Counted from the first letter of the stretch, positions 20,202-29,576 are shown. The stretch: DNA of 64,000 nt from Aerococcaceae bacterium DSM 111022 (GCA_015863195.1 JACBXO010000004.1:1-64000), one strand, 5' to 3'. The notes: generated from the sequence alone by a model not told the origin. Made by a program: numbers and translations.

Positions 20202-20251
20202 TATAGTGGTCTAACAATAATTTTAATTTTGAATATTATTCAAATTGTTAA

Positions 20252-20303
20252 CAAAAAACCGCATAAAATCACTGTTCTTTACACAATGATTTATGCGGTT
20301 TTC
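20252..20303. terminator. Terminator after the AraC gene
   Basis: ACCGCATAAAATCA and TGATTTATGCGGT pair with one extra A and a 15-nt loop; T follows on the plus strand and T-rich sequence also on the minus strand. Confidence 0.8.
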
Positions 20304-20375
20304 CAGTCCCATTGTATCTTTACATCCATTCAAATGTTTCTTACACTCGTCATATTCTAATTCGTGAGGTAATCT

Positions 20376-20567
20376 ATGAAAAAATTACATTTATATTTAA
20401 TCGCTCCGGGTGCCATTTTAATTTTTTTACTTATTTCTCAAGGCATTAATTTTCTATTAGCTATTTTAATAGGTTTAGCACTGACAGGTGGTTTATATCT
20501 TTTATTCAATTATTTGAAAAAAATAAATCCCGAAGGTTTTAAACAAATATTTCCCGATGATAAATAA
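20376..20567 (+). CDS. Small two-helix membrane protein, hypothetical
   Basis: A 63-residue protein with two hydrophobic stretches (about residues 5-24 and 26-46) and a short charged C-terminus. GAGGT lies at proper distance from the ATG, and terminators bracket the gene, supporting expression. I do not recognise a family. Confidence 0.6.
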   Translation: MKKLHLYLIAPGAILIFLLISQGINFLLAILIGLALTGGLYLLFNYLKKINPEGFKQIFPDDK

Positions 20568-20612
20568 ATATTCTTTTGGCGTTACAATCTATAGATAACA
20601 TAAGATCCAAAA

Positions 20613-20656
20613 TAAAAACTCTTTGTTTAGTTTAAAAGCTAAACAAAGAGTTTTTT
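20613..20656. terminator. Bidirectional terminator between the small membrane gene and glmM
   Basis: AAAACTCTTTGTTTAG (20615-20630) pairs perfectly with CTAAACAAAGAGTTTT (20639-20654), with T-runs on both strands. Confidence 0.95.
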
Positions 20657-20658
20657 AT

Positions 20659-22011
20659 TTATTCGATTCCGCGCACTGCACGAATAACATCTGCAATTTT
20701 ATTTACGTAGTAGTCACAACGCTCTTGTGAAGAAGCCTCAGCCATCACTCGTAATAATGGTTCTGTTCCACTTGGACGAACTAAAATACGACCATCACCA
20801 TTCATTTCGTTTTCTACCTCTTCAACGACTGCTTTAACTTCAGGCTCATCCATAACAGTATGTTTATCACTAACACGAACATTGACTAATGTTTGAGGAT
20901 AAATTGTTACTTCTGAGGCTAACTCTGCTAATGTTTTACCTGACTCTTTCATAACAGCTAATAATTGAATCGCAGTTAGAAGACCATCTCCTGTGGTGTT
21001 TAAATCTAAGAACACAATATGACCTGATTGCTCACCACCAAAATTATAGTCACCTTCTCGCATTTCCTTGACCACATAACGATCACCTACAGCGGTTTTA
21101 AGAGCTACCATACCTTCTTCTTCAACGGCTTTATGGAAACCTAAGTTACTCATTACGGTAGATACAATCGTATCATTTTTTAATTGGCCTTTAGCTTTCA
21201 TAGCTTTACCACAGATATACATGATTTTATCGCCGTCCACAATATCGCCATTTTCATCTACAGCAATAATACGGTCACCATCACCATCAAAAGCGACACC
21301 ACAGTAACCTTCATTTTCTTTAACAAGCTCTTGTAATTTTTCTGGGTGCGTTGAACCAACACCTTCATTGATATCTAAGCCGTTTGGACGGTCACCCATT
21401 GTAATAAAATCAGTTTCTAGATTTGCAAACAATTGATTTACTAATGGCGAAGCTGCTCCGTTTGCAGCATCCACGACCACCTTAATTCCTGATAGATCTG
21501 TATCAATTGTCGTTTCTAGATATTGAATATATTTAATTAAACCTTCTGGGAATTCTTCTACACGTCCTAATCCCTCAGAACTTGGTCGTGGTAATGTATC
21601 CTCTTGTCCCATTAATTCTTCAATTTCATGTTCTTGTTCGTCTGATAATTTAAAACCATCGCTACCAAAGAACTTAATGCCATTATCATCTACTGGATTA
21701 TGTGATGCACTAATCATTACACCTGCAGTAATGTTTAAAGTACGCGTTAAATATGACACAGCCGGTGTAGTGATAACACCTAGTTTCATAACGTCAATAC
21801 CTACAGATAATAAACCGGCAATTAATGCTGATTCTAATAATTCACCTGATATACGTGTATCGCGGGCAACTAAAACACGGGGATGCTCTTCGCTTTGCGC
21901 ATGTTGCATTAATACATATCCACCGCATCTACCTAATTGATAAGCTAACTCTGGTGTTAACTCCTTATTAGCTACGCCACGTACACCATCAGTTCCAAAA
22001 TATTGTCTCAT
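20659..22011 (-). CDS. glmM: Phosphoglucosamine mutase
   Basis: A 450-residue enzyme converting glucosamine-6-phosphate to glucosamine-1-phosphate on the way to UDP-GlcNAc. The phosphoserine loop is [17 protein letters not shown], the metal loop is FDGDGDR, and the sugar-binding loop is GGEQSGHIV. The C-terminal phosphate site is [14 protein letters not shown]. It is the third gene of the cdaA-cdaR-glmM operon, conserved in Firmicutes, in which GlmM also binds and modulates CdaA. Confidence 0.98.
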   Translation of the reverse strand: MRQYFGTDGVRGVANKELTPELAYQLGRCGGYVLMQHAQSEEHPRVLVARDTRISGELLESALIAGLLSVGIDVMKLGVITTPAVSYLTRTLNITAGVMISASHNPVDDNGIKFFGSDGFKLSDEQEHEIEELMGQEDTLPRPSSEGLGRVEEFPEGLIKYIQYLETTIDTDLSGIKVVVDAANGAASPLVNQLFANLETDFITMGDRPNGLDINEGVGSTHPEKLQELVKENEGYCGVAFDGDGDRIIAVDENGDIVDGDKIMYICGKAMKAKGQLKNDTIVSTVMSNLGFHKAVEEEGMVALKTAVGDRYVVKEMREGDYNFGGEQSGHIVFLDLNTTGDGLLTAIQLLAVMKESGKTLAELASEVTIYPQTLVNVRVSDKHTVMDEPEVKAVVEEVENEMNGDGRILVRPSGTEPLLRVMAEASSQERCDYYVNKIADVIRAVRGIE

Positions 22012-22029
22012 AATAATCTCCTAAATTTC

Positions 22030-23148
22030 TTAATCTACTTGTTCTTCAGTAACGACACTTTCATCAATACTACCTTGCGTTGTTTCACTGCTTACTTCTG
22101 ACGGAGTTTCCTCACTAGCATCAGGTAGCACTGGTTCCTCTGATTCTTCTGGGGGTTCAACTGGACTATTTGTTTCAACTGGCGTAATTGTAACACTGAC
22201 GTCAATTGTCTGAGGTGCTACACTACTCACTCCATCTGGTATTTGAATAGTCGCTGGAAATGTACCAGAAGTTGTAATACCACTAACATCTAAAGTTGCT
22301 GTAACTTGATTAATATTATTTATAATCGATGCGTCACCTTCTAAAGTAACTTGGTCCGATCCAACTAATGCATATTCGTAATTATAATTTTCTGGATTCT
22401 CACCGGTAATATTCAGTGATATATTTGCTACCGGATCAGCAATTTGCCTTACTTCAACAGTTACTCTCGTATTTGTTATATTAGCATTTAAATCCAAGAG
22501 ATTGTTCGCACTATCTCGGATTTCAATTGGAATATCTCGCGTAAATGTTTCTGTAACGGGTTCGTCACTAGATATTTTTACACTCGCACGATCTATTTTC
22601 TCTATTGTTGACTCTTTTCCTGTTAAAACAACAGTAGCAGGTTCCATTGAGACGTTACCTATCTCATAACCTTCTGCAACAACCCCATCTTCAATTTCAT
22701 ATTGAATATCTACTTCGGTAGAAGCTAGCCTGTCCAAATCTACAATCACTCGTGAAGGAGTAATTTGATATTCGACACCTGACTCTTCTAAATCAGATGG
22801 CATCTCCAATCGAACTTGCTGTTGTCCCATTTCTGAGCCACGCAGATCTTCAGTAACCACATATAAATCTTGAGCTAGTACTTGAGTAACAATATTTTGT
22901 GGCCCAGTAACCCGTAGAGAAACATTTTCTTGAAGATTACTTACAAATACATCATCATCAACGGGTCCCAACTGAACTGGAACATTTGAAATGGTTTCTG
23001 TTACATTAATACTCGCATTACTAGGCTGTATATCAAAACGATTATTTTCTGAAGCCACAAATGCATATAGAAAAATGGCAAAGAATAGGGAAATAATACG
23101 AACAAACCAAATATTATCGGTCCATTTATTATTATTATTATTTTTCAT
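22030..23148 (-). CDS. cdaR: CdaA regulatory protein (YbbR domains)
   Basis: A 372-residue membrane-anchored regulator of the diadenylate cyclase. One N-terminal helix (about residues 10-30) anchors an extracellular part made of several YbbR repeats (for example VSLRVTGPQNIV, ATVVLTGKESTI, QVTLEGDASII). The last 50 residues are Pro/Glu/Ser-rich and probably unstructured. The start at 23148 has GAGGTGG upstream and overlaps the end of cdaA by 11 nt, implying coupled translation. Confidence 0.93.
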   Translation of the reverse strand: MKNNNNNKWTDNIWFVRIISLFFAIFLYAFVASENNRFDIQPSNASINVTETISNVPVQLGPVDDDVFVSNLQENVSLRVTGPQNIVTQVLAQDLYVVTEDLRGSEMGQQQVRLEMPSDLEESGVEYQITPSRVIVDLDRLASTEVDIQYEIEDGVVAEGYEIGNVSMEPATVVLTGKESTIEKIDRASVKISSDEPVTETFTRDIPIEIRDSANNLLDLNANITNTRVTVEVRQIADPVANISLNITGENPENYNYEYALVGSDQVTLEGDASIINNINQVTATLDVSGITTSGTFPATIQIPDGVSSVAPQTIDVSVTITPVETNSPVEPPEESEEPVLPDASEETPSEVSSETTQGSIDESVVTEEQVD

Positions 23149-23992
23149 CTTGACCACCTCTTGATTTAAAGCCATTAGAAATTAATCCCTTAATTTGTTC
23201 CATCGGATCTTTCGTTCCTGCTTCTTCTACAATGAGATACTCTTCTAATAATTCTCGTAAACCATTCGATTTAACGCCACGATGCATTTTTTGTTCCTTG
23301 ACTAAACTAATATCACCAGTCTCTTCAGAAACAATCAATACGAGAGCATCTGTCACTTCTCCAAGTCCTATTGCTGCTCTATGTCTCGTACCTAATTCTT
23401 TAGGTATACTACCATTTTCTGATAATGGCAAATAACACGATGCTGCCGCAATTCTAAAGTCTTGAATAACCATCGCTCCATCATGGAGTGGTGTATTAGG
23501 TATAAAGACATTGATCAATAATTGATTACTAATCTCTGAATCTAATGTGACCCCTGTTTCAATAATATCGCCTAATTCATCCTGTCCTTCGATAGCAATT
23601 AAAGCACCAATTTTACGCCGTGACATATAATTCACAGCATATTCTAGGTCATCAATTAATTTTTTACTAGGATTTTGAACTCTTTGTCGATTTCCCGAAA
23701 GATTACGCCCAAGTATTTCTAATGCACGACGTAACTCTGGCTGAAACAGGACTATTGCTGCAATAACACCCCAACCTAAAACTTGGCCTAATAGCCAATC
23801 AATTGTTTGTAATCCAAGCGTTGCACTTAAAAATTTGGCAAAAATAAAAATCCCAACGCCCTTTAAGAGATTCATCATTTGGGTTCCTCGTGCATATATC
23901 AATAATTTATAGATGATATACCATACGATTGCTATGTCAATTAACTGTATAAACGGTTGATTTGACATAAAATTAGCGAACCAATCAGCCAC
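23138..23992 (-). CDS. cdaA: Diadenylate cyclase
   Basis: A 284-residue membrane enzyme making cyclic di-AMP from two ATP. Three N-terminal membrane helices precede the DAC domain, in which the catalytic DGA (LHDGAMVIQ) and RHR (GTRHRAAIG) motifs are clear. c-di-AMP controls potassium and osmolyte uptake and wall homeostasis in this order. First gene of the cdaA-cdaR-glmM operon. Confidence 0.97.
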   Translation of the reverse strand: MADWFANFMSNQPFIQLIDIAIVWYIIYKLLIYARGTQMMNLLKGVGIFIFAKFLSATLGLQTIDWLLGQVLGWGVIAAIVLFQPELRRALEILGRNLSGNRQRVQNPSKKLIDDLEYAVNYMSRRKIGALIAIEGQDELGDIIETGVTLDSEISNQLLINVFIPNTPLHDGAMVIQDFRIAAASCYLPLSENGSIPKELGTRHRAAIGLGEVTDALVLIVSEETGDISLVKEQKMHRGVKSNGLRELLEEYLIVEEAGTKDPMEQIKGLISNGFKSRGGQDEK

Positions 23993-24026
23993 ATTAATTC
24001 CCCCTTCAAAGTCCTTATCTTTTCTG

Positions 24027-24035
24027 ATTATAACA
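24027..24035 (-). promoter_or_regulatory. Extended -10 promoter of cdaA-cdaR-glmM
   Basis: Minus-strand TGTTATAAT forms a TGnTATAAT extended -10 about 35 bp before cdaA; the -35 is weak. A 10-bp inverted repeat (AATCAGCTAG/CTAGCTGATT) lies just upstream at about 24037-24083 and may be the 3'-end hairpin of yidD. Confidence 0.5.
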
Positions 24036-24102
24036 CAATCAGCTAGTCAACGAAAAGATGTTATCTCGTCAACTAGCTGATTCTTATTTATACTTTTATC
24101 GT

Positions 24103-24378
24103 TTAATGTTTATGTATATTCGTGTGCGTCAAATCATCATCTACATATTGGCGTTTTAAGGTAAAATGATCTGGAACTGGATCTATACCACCTTCTACCA
24201 ATGGATGACACCGACTGATTCGAGCAATCCCCATTATACTTCCTTTAATAGCTCCATGTTTTTCAATTGCTTGAATAGTATATGTCGAACAACTCGGAGA
24301 GTAGCGACAACTTTGGGGAAATAAAGGGGATATAAAACGCTGATAAAAACGTACTATCCCAATAAGTAAAAACTTCAA
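24103..24378 (-). CDS. yidD: Membrane protein insertion efficiency factor YidD
   Basis: A 91-residue small protein that assists YidC-dependent membrane insertion. The family signature is present: [20 protein letters not shown] with conserved Cys residues, and [14 protein letters not shown]. The start is TTG behind AAGGAG. In many genomes it sits beside rnpA and yidC; here it is about 32 kb away. Confidence 0.93.
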   Translation of the reverse strand: MKFLLIGIVRFYQRFISPLFPQSCRYSPSCSTYTIQAIEKHGAIKGSIMGIARISRCHPLVEGGIDPVPDHFTLKRQYVDDDLTHTNIHKH

Positions 24379-24395
24379 ATTAAAAACTCCTTAAA

Positions 24396-25004
24396 TTAAC
24401 CAAAAATAAATTGGAACAGCCATTGTAATAGATGGGATGATGTATAAGTAAAAACAAATAGTGAAATAGGTCTAAATAAAATAACAATCTTATAAAACTC
24501 CCAAAAGGACAATTTAGACATACCTGCAATCATACAAAAAACATCATCTGGAAATAACGGGGATATAAATCCAATGATTAATAATTTTCTAAAGCTATCT
24601 CCTTTATTCATCTTCATCATATACTTGATATATTGCTCGTCTGAAATAAAAGCGAGAACAATTTCAGAACCAAAACGTCGACCTAAATAAAAGTTGATTG
24701 CTGAACCTATCAGCAAACCAATCAAATTAAAAATAAATCCCCACAGTGGACCATAAATAATGCCGCCGATCGAATACATTAAACCAAATGGTATTAATGG
24801 TAAGATAATTTGCGAGACTTGAATAGCAATGAAAACGATGGGAGAAAAAATCCCCATATCAACAAGCAATTGATTAAAGCCACCATTTGGCTGAAAATAA
24901 TCAGATTGGCCAATTATCCATGAGCCTACAATCGTCAGAATAATTCCTGTAATTGTGACTACTCTGATAAAACGTCTTTTTGCTTCAATCGATATTTGAT
25001 TCAT
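24396..25004 (-). CDS. TVP38/TMEM64 (VTT domain) membrane protein
   Basis: A 202-residue polytopic membrane protein. The central segment GLMYSIGGIIYGPLWGFIFNLIGLLIGSAINFYLGRRFG is characteristic in pattern of the VTT/DedA-like fold (given here in part: GGIIYGPLWG and INFYLGRRFG), and ISPLFPDDVFCMIAG is the conserved re-entrant part. The family is linked to lipid scrambling and membrane homeostasis. It lies 17 bp upstream of yidD and probably shares its transcript. Confidence 0.85.
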   Translation of the reverse strand: MNQISIEAKRRFIRVVTITGIILTIVGSWIIGQSDYFQPNGGFNQLLVDMGIFSPIVFIAIQVSQIILPLIPFGLMYSIGGIIYGPLWGFIFNLIGLLIGSAINFYLGRRFGSEIVLAFISDEQYIKYMMKMNKGDSFRKLLIIGFISPLFPDDVFCMIAGMSKLSFWEFYKIVILFRPISLFVFTYTSSHLLQWLFQFIFG

Positions 25005-25134
25005 CAGCTATCTCCTTCGTTTTTCTTTATTATACCTTAGTATCTAATAAAAAAATTAGGTCTATAGTCTTAAAATTGCTATACTATTCTTAGTATACAT
25101 TACTAAAAACCAATATTGAACAGGAGGTTTTAAT

Positions 25135-26229
25135 TTGTTCAAGAGACTTCAACAACTCGTTCAACAAATGAACAATCAGCACATCGCTAATCAATTAATC
25201 AGTGATCCTTCAAGTATTCGATATTTTATCGACTACCATACTGATCCAGGCGAACGACTTTTATTACTAACTATCTATGAAGATGGAACAGGTGATTTAT
25301 ATCTTAATCGACTATTTCCTCGACCTCAGTTAGATAATATCTTTAAAAATCAAATTCGCATTCACTACTATAGTGACGGTGAGCCGATAATTGAAACGAT
25401 TGCCGAAAATTTACGTCCCGGAAAGTCAGGTATTGATAAAACTTGGCCTTCACACTTCTTACTTGATTTAATGGATATTTATTCTGATTTAACCCCCATA
25501 AACAATAGCTATATCGTCGATGATATTCGGGGCATTAAATCTGAAGAAGAGCAATCCATTATGCGTGAAGCTTCGAAATTCAATGACCAAGCCATGGAAA
25601 AACTAGTTGAATTAGTTCAATTCGGATACTCAGAAATTGAAATGAAAGAGCAACTTTCTAATATTTATCAAGATTTGGATCAAGACGGTTTTTCATTCGA
25701 GCCGATTATTGCTTATGGTCCAAATGGCGCAGATCCGCATCATACAACAAGCAATCATAAACCTGATTATGGTGATACTGTCGTTATCGATATTGGTGCG
25801 ATGCATCAAAATTACGCAAGCGACATGACGCGTACAGTTTTCTACGGACAACCTTCTGACTATGCTTTAAAAGTTTACGAAACAGTTCGCGCTGCAAACC
25901 AAGCAGCAATCGACATTATCAAACCAGGCGTTACTTTTAGAGAAATTGATTTAGCAGCTCGTAATGTAATTGAAGAAGCTGGCCTAGGTAAATTTTTCAC
26001 ACACCGAACAGGACATTTTATCGGACAAGAATGTCATGAAGCTGGTGATGTTAGTCAATTCAATACAACTCCCTGCCAAATTGGTCAAGTTTTCTCTATT
26101 GAACCTGGCATTTATTTACCTGGTAAACTAGGGGTCAGAATTGAAGATTTAGTTATTGTTACTGAAACCGGCTGCGAAGTGATTAATCATTTTACAAAAG
26201 AGCCTCTAATCATCGAACCTAAACATTAA
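25135..26229 (+). CDS. M24 family Xaa-Pro peptidase
   Basis: A 364-residue metallopeptidase of the creatinase/prolidase fold. Residues 1-130 form the creatinase N-terminal domain. The catalytic domain has its metal ligands in DIGAMHQNYASDMTR (two Asp), GHFIGQECHE (His), SIEPGIY (Glu) and VRIEDLV (Glu). It releases residues from X-Pro bonds, either as a dipeptidase or aminopeptidase; length favours the PepQ-type group. The start is TTG with AGGAGG upstream. It ends in a terminator followed by the tandem repeat array. Confidence 0.9.
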   Translation: MFKRLQQLVQQMNNQHIANQLISDPSSIRYFIDYHTDPGERLLLLTIYEDGTGDLYLNRLFPRPQLDNIFKNQIRIHYYSDGEPIIETIAENLRPGKSGIDKTWPSHFLLDLMDIYSDLTPINNSYIVDDIRGIKSEEEQSIMREASKFNDQAMEKLVELVQFGYSEIEMKEQLSNIYQDLDQDGFSFEPIIAYGPNGADPHHTTSNHKPDYGDTVVIDIGAMHQNYASDMTRTVFYGQPSDYALKVYETVRAANQAAIDIIKPGVTFREIDLAARNVIEEAGLGKFFTHRTGHFIGQECHEAGDVSQFNTTPCQIGQVFSIEPGIYLPGKLGVRIEDLVIVTETGCEVINHFTKEPLIIEPKH

Positions 26230-26231
26230 CA

Positions 26232-26287
26232 TAAAAACACCCGTCATCAACAGAAACCACTTTCTTAATGATAACAGGTGTTTTTTT
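26232..26287 (+). terminator. Terminator of the M24 peptidase gene
   Basis: AACACC and GGTGTT with inner ATCA/TGAT pairing form the stem, followed by seven T that run into the repeat array. Confidence 0.75.
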
Positions 26288-26732
26288 AGTTGCTGAGACC
26301 GTTGGGAATTCATTCCCTTACGGACTCACATGCGAGAATATATAGACTTAAACGACTTACAATAATTTCTCATAATGCCAGTTATTAATTATAACGCAGT
26401 TTTAGTTGCTGAGACCGTTGTTGCTTTAGCAACATTACGGACTCACATGCGAGAATAAGTATACTTAAACGACTTACAATAATTTCCCATAATGCCAGTT
26501 ATTAATTATAACGCAGTTTTAGTTGCTGAGACCGTTGTTGCTTTAGCAACATTACGGACTCACATGCGAGAATATATAGACTTAAACGACTTACAATGAT
26601 TTCCCATAATGCCAGTTATTAATTATAACGCAGTTTTAGTTGCTGAGACCGTTGTTGCTTTAGCAACATTACGGACTCACATACGAGAATAAGTATACTT
26701 AAACGACTTACAATAATTTCCCATAATGCCAG
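26288..26732 (+). repeat. Tandem repeat array, four units of about 117 bp, each carrying the hairpin element
   Basis: Units begin at 26288, 26404, 26521 and 26638 (periods 116, 117, 117); the last is incomplete. Each starts AGTTGCTGAGACCGTT, contains a short hairpin, then ACGGACTCACAT(G/A)CGAGAATA and a 70-nt AT-rich tail. Unit 1 has hairpin GGGAA-TTCA-TTCCC (26304-26317); units 2-4 have GTTGC-TTTA-GCAAC. The base-poor tail alternates: units 1 and 3 carry ATATAGACTT, units 2 and 4 carry AAGTATACTT, an ABAB pattern suggesting duplication of a dimer. No ORF runs through it. It fills the whole gap between the convergent peptidase gene and the SOS operon. Confidence 0.95.
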
Positions 26733-26756
26733 CTATACATCGTTTGACCATTTCCT

Positions 26757-27059
26757 CTACTTAAACTGCTGAACCTGACTTTGATGTCCTAAATATTCAT
26801 AAATTCTAATTTGAGAATTTTCTTCTGGTGTCTTCACTCGAAAGATAAAATAATGATCTTGGTGATCCAGTGCTTTCTTTGCAATTAATTTAAAATAGTT
26901 AGTCTGTGCCTTAGCCATAGCTTTCAGTAAATCATCTGTAATAAATGTTAGTGGAACATTTAAATCTGAATATTCATAAAAATCCTCTTCAAAACGCTGA
27001 AAATTATCACTAAAATAGTCGAATTGTAAATTATTTTCATACATATCTGGAGATAACAC
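26757..27059 (-). CDS. Small protein at the end of the SOS mutagenesis operon, unknown function
   Basis: A 100-residue acidic, soluble protein with no signal peptide or membrane segment. The start is GTG at 27059, six bases after AGGAGG; that GTG overlaps the region of the YolD-like stop codon (TGATGTG), implying coupled translation. I do not recognise a family. Its position as fourth gene behind a LexA-like repressor, a Y-family polymerase and a YolD-like protein suggests a role in damage tolerance, by inference only. Confidence 0.7.
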   Translation of the reverse strand: MLSPDMYENNLQFDYFSDNFQRFEEDFYEYSDLNVPLTFITDDLLKAMAKAQTNYFKLIAKKALDHQDHYFIFRVKTPEENSQIRIYEYLGHQSQVQQFK

Positions 27060-27060
27060 A

Positions 27061-27417
27061 TCAATCCTCCTCACTTATCGTTAAGGTTAATATTTGCCCC
27101 AGTGTAATAAAGATATAATCTTGTTCTGTTTTTAAACCAATTTGATATTGATCTACATGATCGACAATACCTAATTTTGTCTCAACAAAACCAGCATTAT
27201 CTAGCTCTAATGTAACATTCAAACGATTCAAAAAACACTGATTCAATAAGACGATCAACTGATTTAGTGGCATGCGGTCCACTTCATCTGATAATTGACC
27301 TTCCTCCGTATTCAAGGTTGTTGTATGTTCTGATAAAAAAAAGCCCATCCATTTAGCCATTTTACGATCTTGATACTCGCGGGCTGATTTATGGGGTAAA
27401 TAGTCTCGGTATACCAT
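27061..27417 (-). CDS. YolD-like family protein
   Basis: A 118-residue protein with N-terminal RDYLPHKSAREYQDRKMAKWMGFFLSEHT, matching the YolD-like pattern, and a C-terminal beta-rich part. YolD-like proteins are typically encoded next to UvrX-type Y-family polymerases and are thought to modulate them. Its ATG overlaps the polymerase stop codon (TAATG), implying coupled translation. Confidence 0.8.
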   Translation of the reverse strand: MVYRDYLPHKSAREYQDRKMAKWMGFFLSEHTTTLNTEEGQLSDEVDRMPLNQLIVLLNQCFLNRLNVTLELDNAGFVETKLGIVDHVDQYQIGLKTEQDYIFITLGQILTLTISEED

Positions 27418-28832
27418 TACTCTAATCCATCCAGTCCACCCGCAGAATGCCCACCGATTAATTTACTACGGGCAATACTACGAGAATGTTTTGTTAAAGC
27501 TGTCGCTTTTTGTAGTGATAAGAATCCATACTTTTGACGAATTTGATCGATTGTTTGGTCTAAACGATTTTCTTTCTCTAATTTATCAATATCAGTAAAA
27601 AGTGTGTAATACACAATTGATTCATCCACTAAATTTTCATAGCGAATACCTATTGTTCTAACAGATCCACCTGTATAATGTTGGCGGAATAGTTCAACAA
27701 TAACTTTTTGTAGCTCTTTTGTATTTTGTGTCGGATCAATGCTTCTTTGGGCATTAATTGACTTCTTGTCTAATTCACTTGAATACCCTACATGAATAGC
27801 TACTGTCATCGTATTTTTTCGCGCTCGACGTAAACGAATTGCTACTTGCTCTCCCATTTCTTTCAACACTAGTTCAATCGCTCTTTGGTCAATATAATTA
27901 TGTGGTAAGACTTGTGAGTTACCCAAGCCTTTGCTCTTCGGTTTATATTTTTCATGTACATTACTTTCATCTACACCGTGGGCGTGAAACCAATTTTGAA
28001 CACCAATCACGCCAAATTCACGCTTTAAATCATCTGGATTACTCATCGCTAAATCATAAATTGAATAGATTTTCATTCTGTTCAATCGTTTAGCCATACG
28101 ACTGCCTATTCCCCAGAAATCTGTTAATTCTTTTATTTTCCATACTTTACTTTCAACGTCTTCATAAGACCAATTCGCTCGCATACCTTTTGTATATTTC
28201 GCTTCATTATCCAGTGCTAATTTAGCTAATAATGGATTTGCATTACTCATCCCTATTGTCGAATACACTCCTGTTTGACGCCAAATATCATATTGAATCC
28301 GTGCACTAACTAAATCTAATTTATCTCGTCTAGTCATTAATTTATCTGAAGAAAAATAATTAAGTGATTTTGTTAAATCAATAAAACCTTCATCAATTGA
28401 ATAAGGCAAAATATCTTCTGGAGCAGCATAATCTTGTAAAATTTTCTGGATTTGCATATTTACATCAATATAATGCCCCATACGGGGTGGAACAATCAAT
28501 GTTTTTCTAGCCCATAGTTCAATGTAACGGACATATTCTGGTGACGTTGGTAGTTTTTGTCGCTTAGCTGCTTGGTAATTAAAACGTCTCGTATGAATAT
28601 TAAAAGGCAAGTCATAACTGCGACCAACATTCTTCTTGCCATAAATACGCTTAAAAGTCGGTGAGCTAGCTAAGATAAGTCCCTTAGAATTATCTGATCG
28701 ACTCACTACACAAAGTGAGGTCGTCAGTGGATCTAATCCTCTCTCTACACATTCCACACTAGCATAGAAAGATTTCATATCAAAGAATGCAATATCAGAA
28801 TGTGGTTCACGACTATAATCAATAATCCCCAT
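27417..28832 (-). CDS. Y-family DNA polymerase (UmuC/UvrX-like)
   Basis: A 471-residue translesion polymerase. The palm catalytic residues are in AFFDMKSFYASVE near residue 18 and YSIDEGFIDL near residue 145. A helix-hairpin-helix thumb (FWGIGSRMAKRLNRM) and a little-finger domain follow. It resembles the Gram-positive UvrX/YqjW branch, often on plasmids and phages, more than DinB. It is the second gene of an operon, with its ATG overlapping the repressor stop codon. Confidence 0.93.
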   Translation of the reverse strand: MGIIDYSREPHSDIAFFDMKSFYASVECVERGLDPLTTSLCVVSRSDNSKGLILASSPTFKRIYGKKNVGRSYDLPFNIHTRRFNYQAAKRQKLPTSPEYVRYIELWARKTLIVPPRMGHYIDVNMQIQKILQDYAAPEDILPYSIDEGFIDLTKSLNYFSSDKLMTRRDKLDLVSARIQYDIWRQTGVYSTIGMSNANPLLAKLALDNEAKYTKGMRANWSYEDVESKVWKIKELTDFWGIGSRMAKRLNRMKIYSIYDLAMSNPDDLKREFGVIGVQNWFHAHGVDESNVHEKYKPKSKGLGNSQVLPHNYIDQRAIELVLKEMGEQVAIRLRRARKNTMTVAIHVGYSSELDKKSINAQRSIDPTQNTKELQKVIVELFRQHYTGGSVRTIGIRYENLVDESIVYYTLFTDIDKLEKENRLDQTIDQIRQKYGFLSLQKATALTKHSRSIARSKLIGGHSAGGLDGLE

Positions 28833-29512
28833 TATACTCGCTCCTTAGGAACAAAGTGATCAATCACCTTTCCGATAATACGTGGTTCCTCATTATAAGG
28901 AGCTAACTTATCTTGATATTTAGTATTCAATGAAACTAGACGTAGACCTTCTTCTTCACGGTAAACCCTTTTTAAATAAGTCTGACCGTCCCAATCGACT
29001 GCATAAACTTCTCCATCATAATCAAAACCTGTTCCCCGAATTAAGACGACAGAACCATTGGGATAACGTGGTTCCATCGAATCTCCATATACCCATGAAG
29101 CCAAATCATGTTCTTTTTCTTCCTCGAAATAAACAACATCATAAGAGTGATCATCAAAGTAGCCATAACCTGTACCAGCTGATAATTTCTCGTAAACATG
29201 GTATTCAAATAAAGCAGGAGTTGCTTCTTTTTGTTGATAAGTCAACAAATTCTCTCCATAACTCAACATTTTTTGTTGGTTAACATCATGTAGTTTCGTA
29301 TATAAAGAAAGTAATTCATATTCTTTTTCAAAATAATTTATTTCAACATCAAAAATAGTCGCTAATTTATTTAAATTTGTCTGATTAGGCTTTGTTTTAC
29401 CCTGTTCCCAATTATGATAGGATGTACGACTGATTCCTAATTGTCTTGCCAAGTCTGCTTGCGTTAAAGACATTGCTTCACGTATTTGTTTAAGTCTATT
29501 TCCCGAGAACAT
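28832..29512 (-). CDS. LexA-like XRE repressor with S24 self-cleavage domain
   Basis: A 226-residue regulator. Residues 1-60 form an XRE helix-turn-helix (LTQADLARQLGISRTSYHNWEQGKTKP). Residues about 105-226 form a S24 peptidase domain with the Ala112-Gly113 cleavage site, catalytic Ser145 in GDSMEP and Lys181 in TYLKRV. RecA-stimulated autocleavage of such proteins derepresses their targets after DNA damage. It is first in the mutagenesis operon and a perfect palindrome lies between its promoter and start, so autoregulation is likely. Confidence 0.92.
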   Translation of the reverse strand: MFSGNRLKQIREAMSLTQADLARQLGISRTSYHNWEQGKTKPNQTNLNKLATIFDVEINYFEKEYELLSLYTKLHDVNQQKMLSYGENLLTYQQKEATPALFEYHVYEKLSAGTGYGYFDDHSYDVVYFEEEKEHDLASWVYGDSMEPRYPNGSVVLIRGTGFDYDGEVYAVDWDGQTYLKRVYREEEGLRLVSLNTKYQDKLAPYNEEPRIIGKVIDHFVPKERV

Positions 29513-29524
29513 CTTATCACCCTT

Positions 29525-29576
29525 TTGTTAGTTTATAAACTAACAATAGTCTAGCATGGACTTTTTATAATTGCAA
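29525..29576 (-). promoter_or_regulatory. SOS operon promoter with 22-bp perfect palindromic operator
   Basis: On the minus strand TTGCAA (29571-29576) and TAGACT (29548-29553) have a 17-nt spacer. The operator at 29525-29546 is a perfect palindrome with half-site TTGTTAGTTTA and covers the transcription start. It is the expected target of the LexA-like repressor encoded directly downstream. Confidence 0.8.

Noticed and set aside
22012-22029. Looked for a glmS-type ribozyme or riboswitch near glmM.
   Set aside because: glmM is inside an operon with an 18-bp gap; no room and no structure.
24037-24083. Inverted repeat near cdaA considered as the yidD terminator.
   Set aside because: No clear T-run follows on the minus strand and the cdaA promoter overlaps it, so it is mentioned only with that promoter.
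26288-26732. Tandem array considered as a CRISPR array.
   Set aside because: Units are about 117 bp and nearly identical along their whole length, with no unique spacers and no cas genes nearby.
26288-26732. Hairpin element considered as a DNA uptake sequence, because Neisseria uptake sequences occur as terminator hairpins.
   Set aside because: Only the right flank is fixed and the copy number in 64 kb is low; no uptake bias is known in Gram-positive competence systems.
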